From the NCBI GenBank assembly GCA_036401375.1, contig DASWVB010000037.1, positions 1 through 61,148 of the forward strand: a stretch of DNA of 61,148 bases. Direction: 5' to 3'. A program made the position numbers and the translations under genes. This DNA comes from DASWUZ01 sp036401375 (GTDB taxonomy: Bacteria; Acidobacteriota; Terriglobia; Terriglobales; Acidobacteriaceae). The notes under the pieces are model-generated. The model did no database searches and was not told the origin of the DNA. It saw nothing but the letters and a program-made list of their open reading frames with translations. Within the stretch, counting starts at the first letter, position 1; each line of letters begins with the position of its first letter. Shown here one piece after another: positions 18,631 to 27,590 of the stretch.

Positions 18631-18741
18631 ATGGGAGCTCGCCGTTCGAAAGGATGATTCCTACCCCCCGGTGGATGAGTCAGGTGTGAGCTCCCATTTT
18701 TTCTCTGCAACACAGGATGGGGCGGCTTCGGCCGCCCCATC
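18631..18741 (+). terminator. Two hairpins after the small secreted protein gene
   Basis: ATGGGAGCTC (18631-18640) pairs with GAGCTCCCAT (18688-18697) and is followed by a T-run to 18702, giving a terminator with an unusually long loop of 47 bases. A second, very stable hairpin has GATGGGGCGGC (18716-18726) and GCCGCCCCATC (18731-18741) closed by a TTCG tetraloop. It has no T-run on the plus strand. Confidence 0.75.
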
Positions 18742-18902
18742 TTCGTGTGCGTTCCGACAGATGTGTGCGCCGGTCTCCGGTCCGCTGGCCGGGTGAGTCG
18801 CTGCCACGCGTTGCTTGATTTCTCTTCAGTCTTGATAGCAGGGTGCAAAGCTGGTGCAGGAGGCCTGCCCTGCTGCAGCTGCGGCTGGCTGCGCGCGTAT
18901 AA

Positions 18903-19130
18903 TTGAGCCTGGTTGTTCGATGGTTATGGGCCGTGAAGAAGGGCCGAACCTTGATTCTGTTCTGGAAGTTGCTCCTGTCCCTGCTGGTCGCGATCCTGTT
19001 TTATTCGGGCATGGTGACCGCATTCCACCTACTCAATCTCCCCAGCAATCGGGCCCTTCTCGGAGGCGTGTGCCTGCTGCTGTCGCTCGCCGCAGGCGGC
19101 TTTTTCGCGTTGCAAAGAATCTGGAGATAA
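18903..19130 (+). CDS. Small two-helix membrane protein upstream of an SPFH protein
   Basis: This frame of up to 75 residues has two predicted membrane helices (TLILFWKLLLSLLVAILFY and ALLGGVCLLLSLAAGGFFAL) and a basic N-terminus and C-terminus. It ends four bases before the SPFH gene, so the two are surely co-transcribed. The start is uncertain: TTG at 18903 gives 75 residues, while GTG at 18933 gives 65 and keeps both helices. No family was recognised. It may be a membrane partner of the SPFH scaffold (inference). Confidence 0.65.
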   Translation: MSLVVRWLWAVKKGRTLILFWKLLLSLLVAILFYSGMVTAFHLLNLPSNRALLGGVCLLLSLAAGGFFALQRIWR

Positions 19131-19134
19131 GGCA

Positions 19135-20115
19135 ATGACACTACTGGGAGAGATCATCAGTCCGGGCACCGGCGCGGGCAGCGATGCACGTGCGAGACAC
19201 CTCGCGCGGCTGCTCAAGCTAGGCGCTCTCGGCGTAGCCCTGCTGATTGCGGTAATCATCTTCTTCACCTATATCGCATCGGTCACCCGCATCGGTGCAG
19301 GATATGTGGGCGTCGAGATTGTGCTGAGCGGCTCGCAGCGCGGCCCGGCGGAGATACCGATCCGCACCGGCTGGGTCTTCTACAGTCCGCTGCGTTCGCA
19401 GATCATCGAGTTCCCCACCTTTGTGCAGACGGTGAAGTGGACGCGTGACCTCAATGAGGGCAATGCGGCCAACGAGGAGATGAGCTTCAACACCAAAGAG
19501 GGCATGGAGATCTATGCCGACGTGTCGCTGAGCTACGCGATCGAGCCGCGCAAGGTGCCTGATTTTTATGTGAAGTACAGGCTGAGCGATCTCTACGGCT
19601 TCACCCACGGAATCTTGCGGGACGTGGTGCGCAACAGCCTGAACGAGGTGGCGTCGACCTACTCCGTTGAACAGATCTATGGCGAGCAGAAGGCGGAGTT
19701 TCTGAACAAGGTGCAGGCGCTGATCCAGCAGAAGATGGAGTCGGTCGGCGTCAGTATTCAGCAGTTCGGATTCATCGGTGCGCCGCGGGTTCCACCGGTG
19801 ATCGCGGCCGCCATCACCAGCAAGGCGCAGGCGATCCAGGATGCGGAGCGGGCGCGCAACGAGCTCGCGAAGACGCAGGCGGAGGCGGCGAAGACGGTCG
19901 CCGAGGCCGAGGGCGAGGCCAAGGCCGCTGTTACCCGGGCCAATGGGGAGGCGGAGGCCAACCGCATCCGCCAGACCTCGCTGACCCCGCAGCTGCTCGA
20001 GCTGCGCAAGATCGAGAACCAGAAGGCTCTGATCGACCGCTGGAATGGCCAGCTGCCCACGGTCTCAACGGGCCAGGGCGGTCTGCTGATGGAATTACCC
20101 AGGCCAGACAAGTGA
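19135..20115 (+). CDS. SPFH/Band 7 (prohibitin-like) membrane protein
   Basis: This is a 326-residue protein. One N-terminal membrane helix (residues about 30-52) is followed by an SPFH domain (RIGAGYVGVEIVLSG, SFNTKEGMEIYADVSLSYAI, RNSLNEVASTYSVEQIYGEQ) and a long Ala/Glu/Lys coiled coil near residues 225-285 (ARNELAKTQAEAAKTVAEAEGE). Prohibitin-like proteins assemble rings in the inner membrane that organise lipid microdomains and hold membrane proteases such as FtsH. ATG at 19135 is preceded by GGAGATAAGG. No NfeD-type partner is adjacent, only the small membrane protein upstream. Confidence 0.93.
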   Translation: MTLLGEIISPGTGAGSDARARHLARLLKLGALGVALLIAVIIFFTYIASVTRIGAGYVGVEIVLSGSQRGPAEIPIRTGWVFYSPLRSQIIEFPTFVQTVKWTRDLNEGNAANEEMSFNTKEGMEIYADVSLSYAIEPRKVPDFYVKYRLSDLYGFTHGILRDVVRNSLNEVASTYSVEQIYGEQKAEFLNKVQALIQQKMESVGVSIQQFGFIGAPRVPPVIAAAITSKAQAIQDAERARNELAKTQAEAAKTVAEAEGEAKAAVTRANGEAEANRIRQTSLTPQLLELRKIENQKALIDRWNGQLPTVSTGQGGLLMELPRPDK

Positions 20116-20160
20116 AGAAGTAGCAGAGTGAAGAAGTAGCAGAGCAGTTGTATTGAGCAA

Positions 20161-20196
20161 AAAGGGAGGGGAGCGGTCCGCGCCCCTCTCTTTTTT
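20161..20196 (+). terminator. Rho-independent terminator after the SPFH gene
   Basis: A G-rich 5' arm (GGGAGGGGAGCG) and the C-rich 3' arm (GCGCCCCTCTC) close a 4-base loop and are followed by six T residues. It is about 45 bases after the SPFH stop codon. Confidence 0.9.
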
Positions 20197-20526
20197 GTGC
20201 GTAATGGGCGGTCGAAATGAGACTTTCAGGCGTTCGTAGAAGCCTACGGTATAACGTATTTGCGCTTCCATCATATGGAATTGTGAATATTGGCCCCTTT
20301 TCGGGAAAAAGACTTGACTCTGGGCAACGGCTTGCCTGATGCGGAAAGGTAGTCATAAGTTGTTGTTTCGATTCAGGTTGCGCTTCTTGCGTTCGGCATC
20401 CTCGCCTCCGATTCTGTAATGGCAAGTCACGTGCATTACCTTGGGCACCCGTCGCTAAACCGCTATAGACAGTGAGCTGCATTTTCTTCCACTGTTCACT
20501 TCCCGGTTCAAGCACCCAGGAGATTC
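20197..20526. other. Leader region of the second Oar-like receptor
   Basis: This is a 330-base, relatively AT-rich spacer. No gene is visible. A weak promoter-like TTGACT near 20313 was noted without a convincing -10. The Shine-Dalgarno CAGGAG lies at 20517-20522 before ATG 20527. No riboswitch was recognised. Confidence 0.4.
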
Positions 20527-23500
20527 ATGAAACGACTTTCGCTACTTGCCGCTCTTCTCTTTGCTTCTTGTATCGCCATGGCCCAGAACAACGCCGTTCG
20601 CGGTGGTATCGGCGGCGTGGTGCAGGACCCGTCCGGCGCAGTGATTCCCGGAGCTACCGTCACCATCGTCGGCCCGCAGGGCACAGTGGAGACGAGGACG
20701 GATGGAACGGGGACCTTTAGCGTCACCGGCCTGACGCCTGGCTTTTATAAGGTGACTGTTGCCTCACCTGGTTTCAAGAATTATGTCTCCGGCCGCAATG
20801 AAGTAGTGGTCGACCATACCTCGAACCTCAGCGTCAGCATGACGCTGGGTGACAGTGGCCAGACGGTCACCGTCGAGGGCGGCATGGTACAGCTTGACAC
20901 TGAAGATACGTCGTTGAACAACGCCATCACGGACACGTTCTATAACGCAGTCCCGGTTGCGCGGGCTGTCTCGAGCGCCTTCTACATGGCGCCGGGCGTG
21001 GTCTCTGGTGGAGGCACCGGCGTCTCGAACCCTTCTATCGGCGGCGCGACCGGCCTTGAGAACCTCTACATCGCCGACGGTGTCACGATCACCGATCAGG
21101 CTTTTGGCGGCCTCGGCGTCTACAACGTTAACTATGGGTCGCTGGGCTCGGGCATCAATCTCGCTTTTATCAAGGAGGTAGATGTAAAGACTGGGGCCTT
21201 TGAACCGCGGTATGGACGCGCAGACGGTGGGATCGTCGAAATTCTTACCAAGTCCGGTAGTAATACTCTGCACGGCGCTCTATCTGCCTACTTCAGCCCG
21301 GCTTTCGCGTTTGCGGACCGCCGCCAGCCGTACCAGTCGAACTTCGTCAAGGCGTCGCCTGCCAGCGTCGAGTCCACTCCTGCTTATGAAATTTCCGCGG
21401 AAGTTGGCGGACACATCATCCATGACAAGCTTTTCTACTTCGGAGCATTTGATCCGACCCTTCGTCAAAGCCTGCAGGTTGCAGATCCAACCGCCGGCCT
21501 CTTCTCGCACGGCCAGTTCGACTACAACACTACTTCCTCGAGCTACGCGGGCAAGCTGACGTATGCATTTCGTGCCAACACTACCCTCGAGCTCTCGACT
21601 TACGGGGACCCATCCCGCCGGAATGGCAATCCGGAGACGCTCTCTGCCACCAACGCTCTCTCAGTGGCCAGTGCTTACCAGTTTGGAACCCGGAATACGG
21701 TATTGCATGCGAATACCGTGCTCTCGCCCTCGTGGACGGCGAGCGGCGCCTACTATTACAACTTCAGCAAGTTTCGCGAACAGCTTAGCCTGAACGACTA
21801 CGCGATCTCGGATCGTACTGTGTCGCCGTTCGTTACCTACGGATTCGGAAGCTACTATCCCACCAAGGACCTGGACTATAGTCTTCAGTTCGAGACCGAG
21901 AAGACGGTGCACCTCTTCGGAGATCATACGTTCCAGTTCGGTTATCTCTACGATCACACTAATTTCGAGAACAGCACCCTCCGTTCCGGAGCGAGCTTCG
22001 CCATTCCGGCTCAGAACGCGGCTGGTCAGACGTTGACGGATCTCTTTTCGAACATTCCGGCCAATGCAGTTGGCGCAAGCACGAACGCGACGTTCCGCCT
22101 GTTCAATGCCGACCCGAGTTGTGTCCAATGCGCCCTCTACAATGGTAAGAAGGTGTACCTGCAGGAGTATCGCGGTACATATAAAGGTTCCAGCGTACTA
22201 GCGAAGGCTCGGTACCAGGTGCTTTACGGCAACGACACGTACAAGATCAACCGCTACATTACGGCGGACCTCGGTCTCAGGTGGGAGCAGCAGCACTACG
22301 AAGGAACAGTGCTGAACTATCTCTTCAACGACAACTGGTCGCCGCGGCTAGGTGCCATCATTGATCCGTTCGGAGACCACAAGACGAAGGCCTTCTTCAA
22401 CTATGCCCGCTACCAGAATGTACTTCCGCTGGACGCCGCAATCCGTCAGCTGGGCAACGAACAGGACGATACGAGTTACTATTTCACCCCGAAGGCTGAT
22501 GCCAGCGGGAATGCTATTCGCGACGCTACCGGCGCAGTCATCCCGGTGCTTGACTCTGCACACACACTGAATGGTTTGCCCGGTAAGAAGGCAACCGCGA
22601 AGTTTGGTGCCCCGAGCTTCAGCTCTTCGACCGGTGAGGGCATTCTGCCGGGTACGAGAATGGAGTATGAGAACGAGTACGTCCTCGGGGTAGAGCGCCA
22701 GGTCTCGACCGGAAGCGTCTTCAAGATTCGCTACATGGATCGCCGCCTGGGACGTATTGTCGAGGACAACGGATCACAGTCTCCGGAAGGTTCGCTGGTC
22801 GATGCGAACTACGCCGGTGGAATCGCCAACATTACCAAGGCGGCTGACTTCTTCACCAACGAACAAGAGGTGGTCTACACCGATGCCCAGTTCATGGCTG
22901 CGAATGGAGCCGGCTCCAACCCGGGAAGCGTGACCGCTGACAACTACGTAGCTCCGGTTCCAGGCTGCACCTACTCCAATGACACCTCGGTCGCGAATGG
23001 CGACTACTTCCGCCACTATGATGGGACTGCCTTTCCAGGCGCCTGCATCACCAATGCAGATACAGCTGGAACGCTCGGACCCGATGGAAAGTCGGACGGA
23101 TTCGCCAAGCCGATCCGGCACTACCAGGCACTTGAGGTCGAGTTCAATCGCAACCTGACCAACCACTGGCAGGCGCGGGTGAACTACCGGTACGCAAAGC
23201 TCTTTGGCAACTACGAGGGCTTTTACCGTAACGACAATGGCCAGTCGGACCCAGGCATCAGTTCGCTCTTCGACTTTACGACTGGACAACTTGGGCTTCT
23301 TGGCGACCAGTTCACCCCGGGTTACCTGAATACCGACCGCCGTCACGTCGCAAACGCCCTGCTCTCCTACACAGTAGGGTCGGATACGGCTTACCTTGGC
23401 AGACTCAGAGGGGTGACAGTGGGCACGTGGCTGCACGCCTCAACGGGCTCGCCGCTCAGCGCCTACGAGTCGCACCCGATCTACCAGAATGCCGGTGAAG

Positions 23501-23763
23501 TGCCGGTCGGGGGACGCGGCACCAAGGGGAGCCTTCCGACAACCGTCCAGCTTGACCTCCACGCCGACGCACCTATCCACCTCGGGGAGAAGTACACTGT
23601 CAAGCTAACCTTTGATAGTTTCAACGTTACGAACAGCCAGTTCGTCACGGGACGGAATCAGAACCTTGACACCGCGCCTGGAACGTCCAACCCCGACTAC
23701 AACAAGAACAGTTCCTGGCAGGGCCCCTTCTATGCACGTGGCTCTGTAGTCTTTCAGTTCTAA
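20527..23763 (+). CDS. Oar-like TonB-dependent receptor with carboxypeptidase-regulatory-like domain
   Basis: This is a 1078-residue outer-membrane receptor. The signal peptide ends near IAMAQ. The regulatory-like domain lies at about residues 28-105 (IGGVVQDPSGAVIPGATV, DGTGTFSVTGLTPGFYKVTV), and a plug-like region carries IADGVTITDQAFGG and VDVKTGAFEPRYGRADGGIV. The large barrel ends GSVVFQF with terminal Phe. It is a diverged paralogue of the receptor at 4718, with lower G+C codon choice and more Tyr/Asn. It has its own leader and terminator, so it is probably monocistronic. The substrate is unknown; such receptors are usually nutrient importers in this phylum. Confidence 0.93.
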   Translation: MKRLSLLAALLFASCIAMAQNNAVRGGIGGVVQDPSGAVIPGATVTIVGPQGTVETRTDGTGTFSVTGLTPGFYKVTVASPGFKNYVSGRNEVVVDHTSNLSVSMTLGDSGQTVTVEGGMVQLDTEDTSLNNAITDTFYNAVPVARAVSSAFYMAPGVVSGGGTGVSNPSIGGATGLENLYIADGVTITDQAFGGLGVYNVNYGSLGSGINLAFIKEVDVKTGAFEPRYGRADGGIVEILTKSGSNTLHGALSAYFSPAFAFADRRQPYQSNFVKASPASVESTPAYEISAEVGGHIIHDKLFYFGAFDPTLRQSLQVADPTAGLFSHGQFDYNTTSSSYAGKLTYAFRANTTLELSTYGDPSRRNGNPETLSATNALSVASAYQFGTRNTVLHANTVLSPSWTASGAYYYNFSKFREQLSLNDYAISDRTVSPFVTYGFGSYYPTKDLDYSLQFETEKTVHLFGDHTFQFGYLYDHTNFENSTLRSGASFAIPAQNAAGQTLTDLFSNIPANAVGASTNATFRLFNADPSCVQCALYNGKKVYLQEYRGTYKGSSVLAKARYQVLYGNDTYKINRYITADLGLRWEQQHYEGTVLNYLFNDNWSPRLGAIIDPFGDHKTKAFFNYARYQNVLPLDAAIRQLGNEQDDTSYYFTPKADASGNAIRDATGAVIPVLDSAHTLNGLPGKKATAKFGAPSFSSSTGEGILPGTRMEYENEYVLGVERQVSTGSVFKIRYMDRRLGRIVEDNGSQSPEGSLVDANYAGGIANITKAADFFTNEQEVVYTDAQFMAANGAGSNPGSVTADNYVAPVPGCTYSNDTSVANGDYFRHYDGTAFPGACITNADTAGTLGPDGKSDGFAKPIRHYQALEVEFNRNLTNHWQARVNYRYAKLFGNYEGFYRNDNGQSDPGISSLFDFTTGQLGLLGDQFTPGYLNTDRRHVANALLSYTVGSDTAYLGRLRGVTVGTWLHASTGSPLSAYESHPIYQNAGEVPVGGRGTKGSLPTTVQLDLHADAPIHLGEKYTVKLTFDSFNVTNSQFVTGRNQNLDTAPGTSNPDYNKNSSWQGPFYARGSVVFQF

Positions 23764-23783
23764 GCAGCGTGCTTGTACGTGAG

Positions 23784-23818
23784 AGGCCCGGGAGGTTGCT
23801 CCCGGGCCTTTCGCTTTT
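23784..23818 (+). terminator. Rho-independent terminator
   Basis: AGGCCCGGGA (23784-23793) pairs with TCCCGGGCCT (23800-23809) around a 6-base loop, followed by a T-rich stretch. It lies 20 bases after the receptor stop. Confidence 0.93.
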
Positions 23819-23931
23819 CCGGGATCCGGTCGCTGGCCGCTCCCGCTGCCGAAGCCGGCCGCAGGGAGCCGTACAATCTTGTCAGTGCCGGCCAAGCGCG
23901 CCCGAAGTCAAAGCACCGGAGTTGAAGCACC

Positions 23932-26016
23932 TTGAATCAGCGCCTTAACACCATCCTCGTCCTGCTGCTGCTCTGTTTTACCGCTGCGTCATTGACCAGG
24001 GCCGCGGACCCGGCTCGTTCTCTGCCTCCCGTCTACCACCACTGGCTCGTTGAGGAGGTTCCCTACATCATCTCGACCGACGAGAGGAAGGACTTCCTCG
24101 CGCTGCGCACAGATGTAGAGCGGGATAACTTCATTGCTGCATTCTGGGAGGCGCGTAACCCGGCGCCGGGCTCCAGCTTCAACAGCTACAAGGACGAGCA
24201 CTACCGGCGGCTCTCCTACGCAAACCAGAACTTCGGGTCCGCCCGCTACGACGACGGCTGGCGCACCGACATGGGCAGGATGTACATCACCCTGGGCCCC
24301 CCGAAGCTGCGAACGCCGTACCATATCATGGCGAACATACGGGAGATGGAGGTCTGGTTCTACCAGGGCGAGAGCCCGGCGCTGCCTCCCTTCTTCAACC
24401 TGGTCTTTTATCGGCCCGGCCCGGGTGAGGAGTACAAGCTCTACTCCCCTCGCAACGACGGACCGGCGCACCTGGTCTCTACCGGGCAGCAGGACAACAT
24501 GGCCGCCTTGAAGATCCTGCGGAGCCAGCTTGGCGGGGAGGTGGCGCACGACGCACTGTCGTTGATTCCCGATGAGCCGGTTGACTTTGACACCGGCCAG
24601 CCGACGATGGACTCTGACCTGCTGCTGAATACGATCCGCAACCTCGCTGATAATCCTATCGAGCGGGCTCGGGTCGCCCCGACGCGAGCGCGTGAGCGGG
24701 CGGTTGGGAGCCTCGTTGCGGCGGCGGGACCTGCGGACCTCGAGACCACGATCTACCGCGATGAGCAGGGCCGGCTGACCTTGAGCTACCTGCTGCGCAA
24801 CCATGTACCCGTGCCCGCGCTGGTCGGCCGGCGCAAGGATGGGACGACGGGCTACAGCCTGAACCTGCGTACCAGGCTCTTGACCGCCGGCAGCCCTGCC
24901 GGGCCCGCAGCGCTTGCCTATGAGCAGGAGAGCGCAATGCAGGGCACGCTCACCGATGCCCAGGCAGAGACAGCGCGGAATCGCCGCTTCGGCGCCGAGG
25001 AGCGGCTTCCGATCGTGCCCGGCACCTATAACCTTGAGGTCGCGCTGCGTAACAATCTGACGGCGGAGGTGCAGCTCTTCCGCGGTGCGGTCACCGTGCC
25101 AGAGGTGGCGCCGGGGCACCTGAGCATATCTGCGCTGGAGTACTACGGCCGGTCATCTCCAGTGCGGGACCCGTCTGGAATGCTGCCCTTCACCGTGTCG
25201 GGGCTGCGTTTTGCGCCTCGGTCTATTCAGGCTGCGTGGATTCACGGGGGCGACAAGCTGCCCCTCGTCTTCCAGCTGCAACTGCCGCCGGCGAGTGCGG
25301 GGGTTGCACAGCCCTCGAGCCTGCACGTCCACTACGTGGTTGGAGTGGTCACATCGGCCACCGAGACGCCCCTGCAGTTCGATGAAGACGTGAGCACGCA
25401 GAACGCGGATGCGGCTGGGAACATCCTCACCGGCCACACCCTGGATACAGCCGGCCTGACCCTCGGCAACTACCGGGTCGTGGTTCATGCTACCGGAGCC
25501 GAGGGGAGGCTTTCTGCGTCCTCGAGCCTGCAGCTGCACATCGTCCCACTCGACAGCCCGGTCGATCTCTGGACGGCGTACGGGGCGGAGCCGGCGGAGG
25601 CGTCCGCCTTTGACGATCTGAAGCGGGGGCTCGCCGCGCAGGCGCTTGGCAGCTTTGACCAGGCCATCAGGTGGTACTCCGCGAGCCTGCGGTCGCATCC
25701 CGACGACGCGCGCAGCCTGCGTCAGCTCGCCTCGGCGCTGGCACATGAGAACCGGCGCGACCAGCTTGCGGCCCTGGCCTCGGAGCCGCAGCTTGCCAGG
25801 CATGCGGAGCCGGAGACGGCCCTGATGGTCGCCAATGCCCTCGACGCGACCGGCGCCACCGGGCGTGCGATCAGCCTGATGGAGGGTCAACTTGCACTGC
25901 AGCCGCCCGATGCTGCCCTGTTGAATGCGCTGGCTGACTTCTACGAACATAGTGGGAACGCCGGGAAGGCGAAGGATTATCGGCAGAGGGCCAGCGCACT
26001 CGGCGGTAAGTCCTAG
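23932..26016 (+). CDS. GWxTD domain protein with C-terminal TPR-like repeats
   Basis: This is a 694-residue exported protein. The signal peptide ends near TRAAD. The GWxTD domain occupies about residues 35-170, with the signature DDGWRTD at 107-113 followed by GRMYITLGPP and an MEVWFYQG strand. A long beta-rich middle region follows (about 260-540). The last 140 residues form helical TPR-like pairs (AQALGSFDQAIRWYSASLR, DDARSLRQLASALAHENRR). GWxTD proteins are found in Acidobacteriota and Bacteroidota relatives and their function is unknown. The TTG start at 23932 gives the full signal peptide and is preceded by a GGAG. Confidence 0.85.
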   Translation: MNQRLNTILVLLLLCFTAASLTRAADPARSLPPVYHHWLVEEVPYIISTDERKDFLALRTDVERDNFIAAFWEARNPAPGSSFNSYKDEHYRRLSYANQNFGSARYDDGWRTDMGRMYITLGPPKLRTPYHIMANIREMEVWFYQGESPALPPFFNLVFYRPGPGEEYKLYSPRNDGPAHLVSTGQQDNMAALKILRSQLGGEVAHDALSLIPDEPVDFDTGQPTMDSDLLLNTIRNLADNPIERARVAPTRARERAVGSLVAAAGPADLETTIYRDEQGRLTLSYLLRNHVPVPALVGRRKDGTTGYSLNLRTRLLTAGSPAGPAALAYEQESAMQGTLTDAQAETARNRRFGAEERLPIVPGTYNLEVALRNNLTAEVQLFRGAVTVPEVAPGHLSISALEYYGRSSPVRDPSGMLPFTVSGLRFAPRSIQAAWIHGGDKLPLVFQLQLPPASAGVAQPSSLHVHYVVGVVTSATETPLQFDEDVSTQNADAAGNILTGHTLDTAGLTLGNYRVVVHATGAEGRLSASSSLQLHIVPLDSPVDLWTAYGAEPAEASAFDDLKRGLAAQALGSFDQAIRWYSASLRSHPDDARSLRQLASALAHENRRDQLAALASEPQLARHAEPETALMVANALDATGATGRAISLMEGQLALQPPDAALLNALADFYEHSGNAGKAKDYRQRASALGGKS

Positions 26017-26087
26017 CGAGCGGGACCTCGCCGGGCCGCTGCCCGGGCGTGGTTGCAAGTGCTGATCTTTCCGTCTGCTGAGGGGTG

Positions 26088-26906
26088 TTACTTTCTGCGG
26101 GGTTGGGGGCGCGCCAGCAGTAGGGCCTCCACGGCGCGAAGGTCCGCCTCGGTGTCGACGCCGATGGTGTCGTGAGGCGTGATGGCGACGTGGATGGGGA
26201 TGCCGTTTTCGAGGAAGCGGAGCTGTTCGAGGCGCTCGGCTGCCTCGAGGCGGCTGGGCGGCAGGGTGGGAAACTGCCGAAGCGCGGCAGCCCGGTAGGC
26301 GTAGAGTCCGAGATGCTTGAGATAGTCGATGCCGGCGGCGCCGTCGCGGTTAAAAGGGATGGCGGCGCGCGAGAAGTAGAGCGCCCTGCCGTCGGCGGCG
26401 ACGGTGACCTTGACGACGTTGGGGTTCGATACGTCTTCGCCGGGGCAAGGGGTTGCGAGGGTCGAGACGGCGGCCGCTGCGCCGCCAAGCATCGGCTCCA
26501 GGAGCGAGTCGATGTGCGCGGGGCGCAGCAGAGGCTCGTCGCCCTGCACGTTGACGTAGATGTCCGCAGGCACGCTCTGCGCAACGAAGTGGATGCGGTC
26601 AGTGCCGCTCGCACAGTCTGCGGGAGTCAGCATGGCGCTCCATCCGTGAGCAGCGGCGAGGTCGAGGACCTCGGCGGAGTCGGTTGCGATCAGGACATCG
26701 TCGAGCTGAGCGCAGGCGCGCGCGGCACGGTAGACCCAGGCGAGCATCGGCTCCCCGGCAATCTGGCGCAGCACCTTGCGCGGCAGACGTGTGGACGCGA
26801 GGCGCGCGGGAATGACGGCGACGACGCGAGCTCTACCCGGCAAACCTCTCCTCCTCTGCGCAGCGGCCTCGATACACAATGCCTGATGCTCGATCGACGC
26901 CGGCAC
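26088..26906 (-). CDS. kdsB: 3-deoxy-manno-octulosonate cytidylyltransferase
   Basis: KdsB activates Kdo with CTP, giving CMP-Kdo for the inner core of lipopolysaccharide, so this is a diderm organism with LPS. The domain begins at about residue 28 with VVAVIPARLASTRLPRKVL (nucleotide-binding loop). It has DDVLIATDS, YVNVQGDEPLLRP, YFSRAAIPFNRD, LGLYAYR and TPHDTIGVDTEADL. The protein is 272 residues, including an N-terminal extension of about 25 residues. A later start, nearer residue 26, would give the usual 245 residues. It is convergent with the GWxTD gene. Confidence 0.95.
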   Translation of the reverse strand: MPASIEHQALCIEAAAQRRRGLPGRARVVAVIPARLASTRLPRKVLRQIAGEPMLAWVYRAARACAQLDDVLIATDSAEVLDLAAAHGWSAMLTPADCASGTDRIHFVAQSVPADIYVNVQGDEPLLRPAHIDSLLEPMLGGAAAAVSTLATPCPGEDVSNPNVVKVTVAADGRALYFSRAAIPFNRDGAAGIDYLKHLGLYAYRAAALRQFPTLPPSRLEAAERLEQLRFLENGIPIHVAITPHDTIGVDTEADLRAVEALLLARPQPRRK

Positions 26907-27152
26907 GTCCCTGAATCCGGCACAGTGTTTGAGCGGACTTGCGGGGCACGATCAGTGTAGACGCCTTGGAGGCATTCGCCTGTTTTGCGCTCGCGCAGGG
27001 CAGGCACAGCAGGACGTCTGCGACGAGGCGAATGCTGTGCACTGATTGACTCGGCAAAACGCGCTTCGTATGATGAAAGCTGGTCGCGGGCGCTCTACGG
27101 CCGGCGCGACTGCATCGGCCTCCCTGCTGCTGCGGCTCTTCCCTTCCAATTT

Positions 27153-27229
27153 GGCGGCGTAGCTCAGATGGTTAGAGCGACGGACTCATAACCCGTAGGT
27201 CGGCAGTTCGATTCTGCCCGCCGCCACCA
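27153..27229 (+). tRNA. tRNA-Met (anticodon CAT)
   Basis: This is a cloverleaf of 77 bases including an encoded CCA. The acceptor stem GGCGGCG (27153-27159) pairs with CGCCGCC (27219-27225), followed by discriminator A and CCA. The D-arm is AGCTCAGATGGTTAGAGC, and the anticodon loop CTCATAA places CAT at 27187-27189. The T-loop is TTCGATT. The G-C first acceptor pair shows it is not initiator tRNA. A tRNA-Ile2 with a modified CAT anticodon cannot be excluded, though the body looks like elongator tRNA-Met. Confidence 0.93.
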
Positions 27230-27590
27230 ATGAGGTAGTTCAGCACTGCCGGTTGCGGAGAGTGCTCGAATGCGGTCTGTTCCCGGATTTCCCGGTGTTG
27301 GGTACGCGACTTTTCTTCCGTCGAACTATCGCCGGAGGCGGGTTGCCCCTGGGCCCACGGATCTTCGACCCGTGGGGCTAATGTCTTATTCGCAGTCTTC
27401 GAAACACGGATGTTGTCGTGTGAGTCTCTGCCGGTACCGGCACGCATTCGCCAGGCAGTCGCTGTTGCGTCGGGCGACTCCCATCTTGCCGATGTTGCGG
27501 CTGGCGAGGCGCCGGCGTTGCTTATGGGGCGGTGCGAGATGGTGTACTCTGTCGGAACGAAACTGCCCTCCAGGGCGTACCTGCTGATCA
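27230..27590. other. Spacer between tRNA-Met and the glycosyltransferase
   Basis: This 360-base region has several short frames in all phases but none with a recognisable protein. No integrase or tRNA 3'-end duplication was found, so there is no sign of an integrated element at this tRNA. Promoter elements were not clear. Confidence 0.4.

Noticed and set aside
27153..27590. Integrated element at tRNA-Met
   Set aside because: No integrase and no duplicated tRNA 3' end are visible next to the tRNA, and the neighbouring genes look chromosomal.
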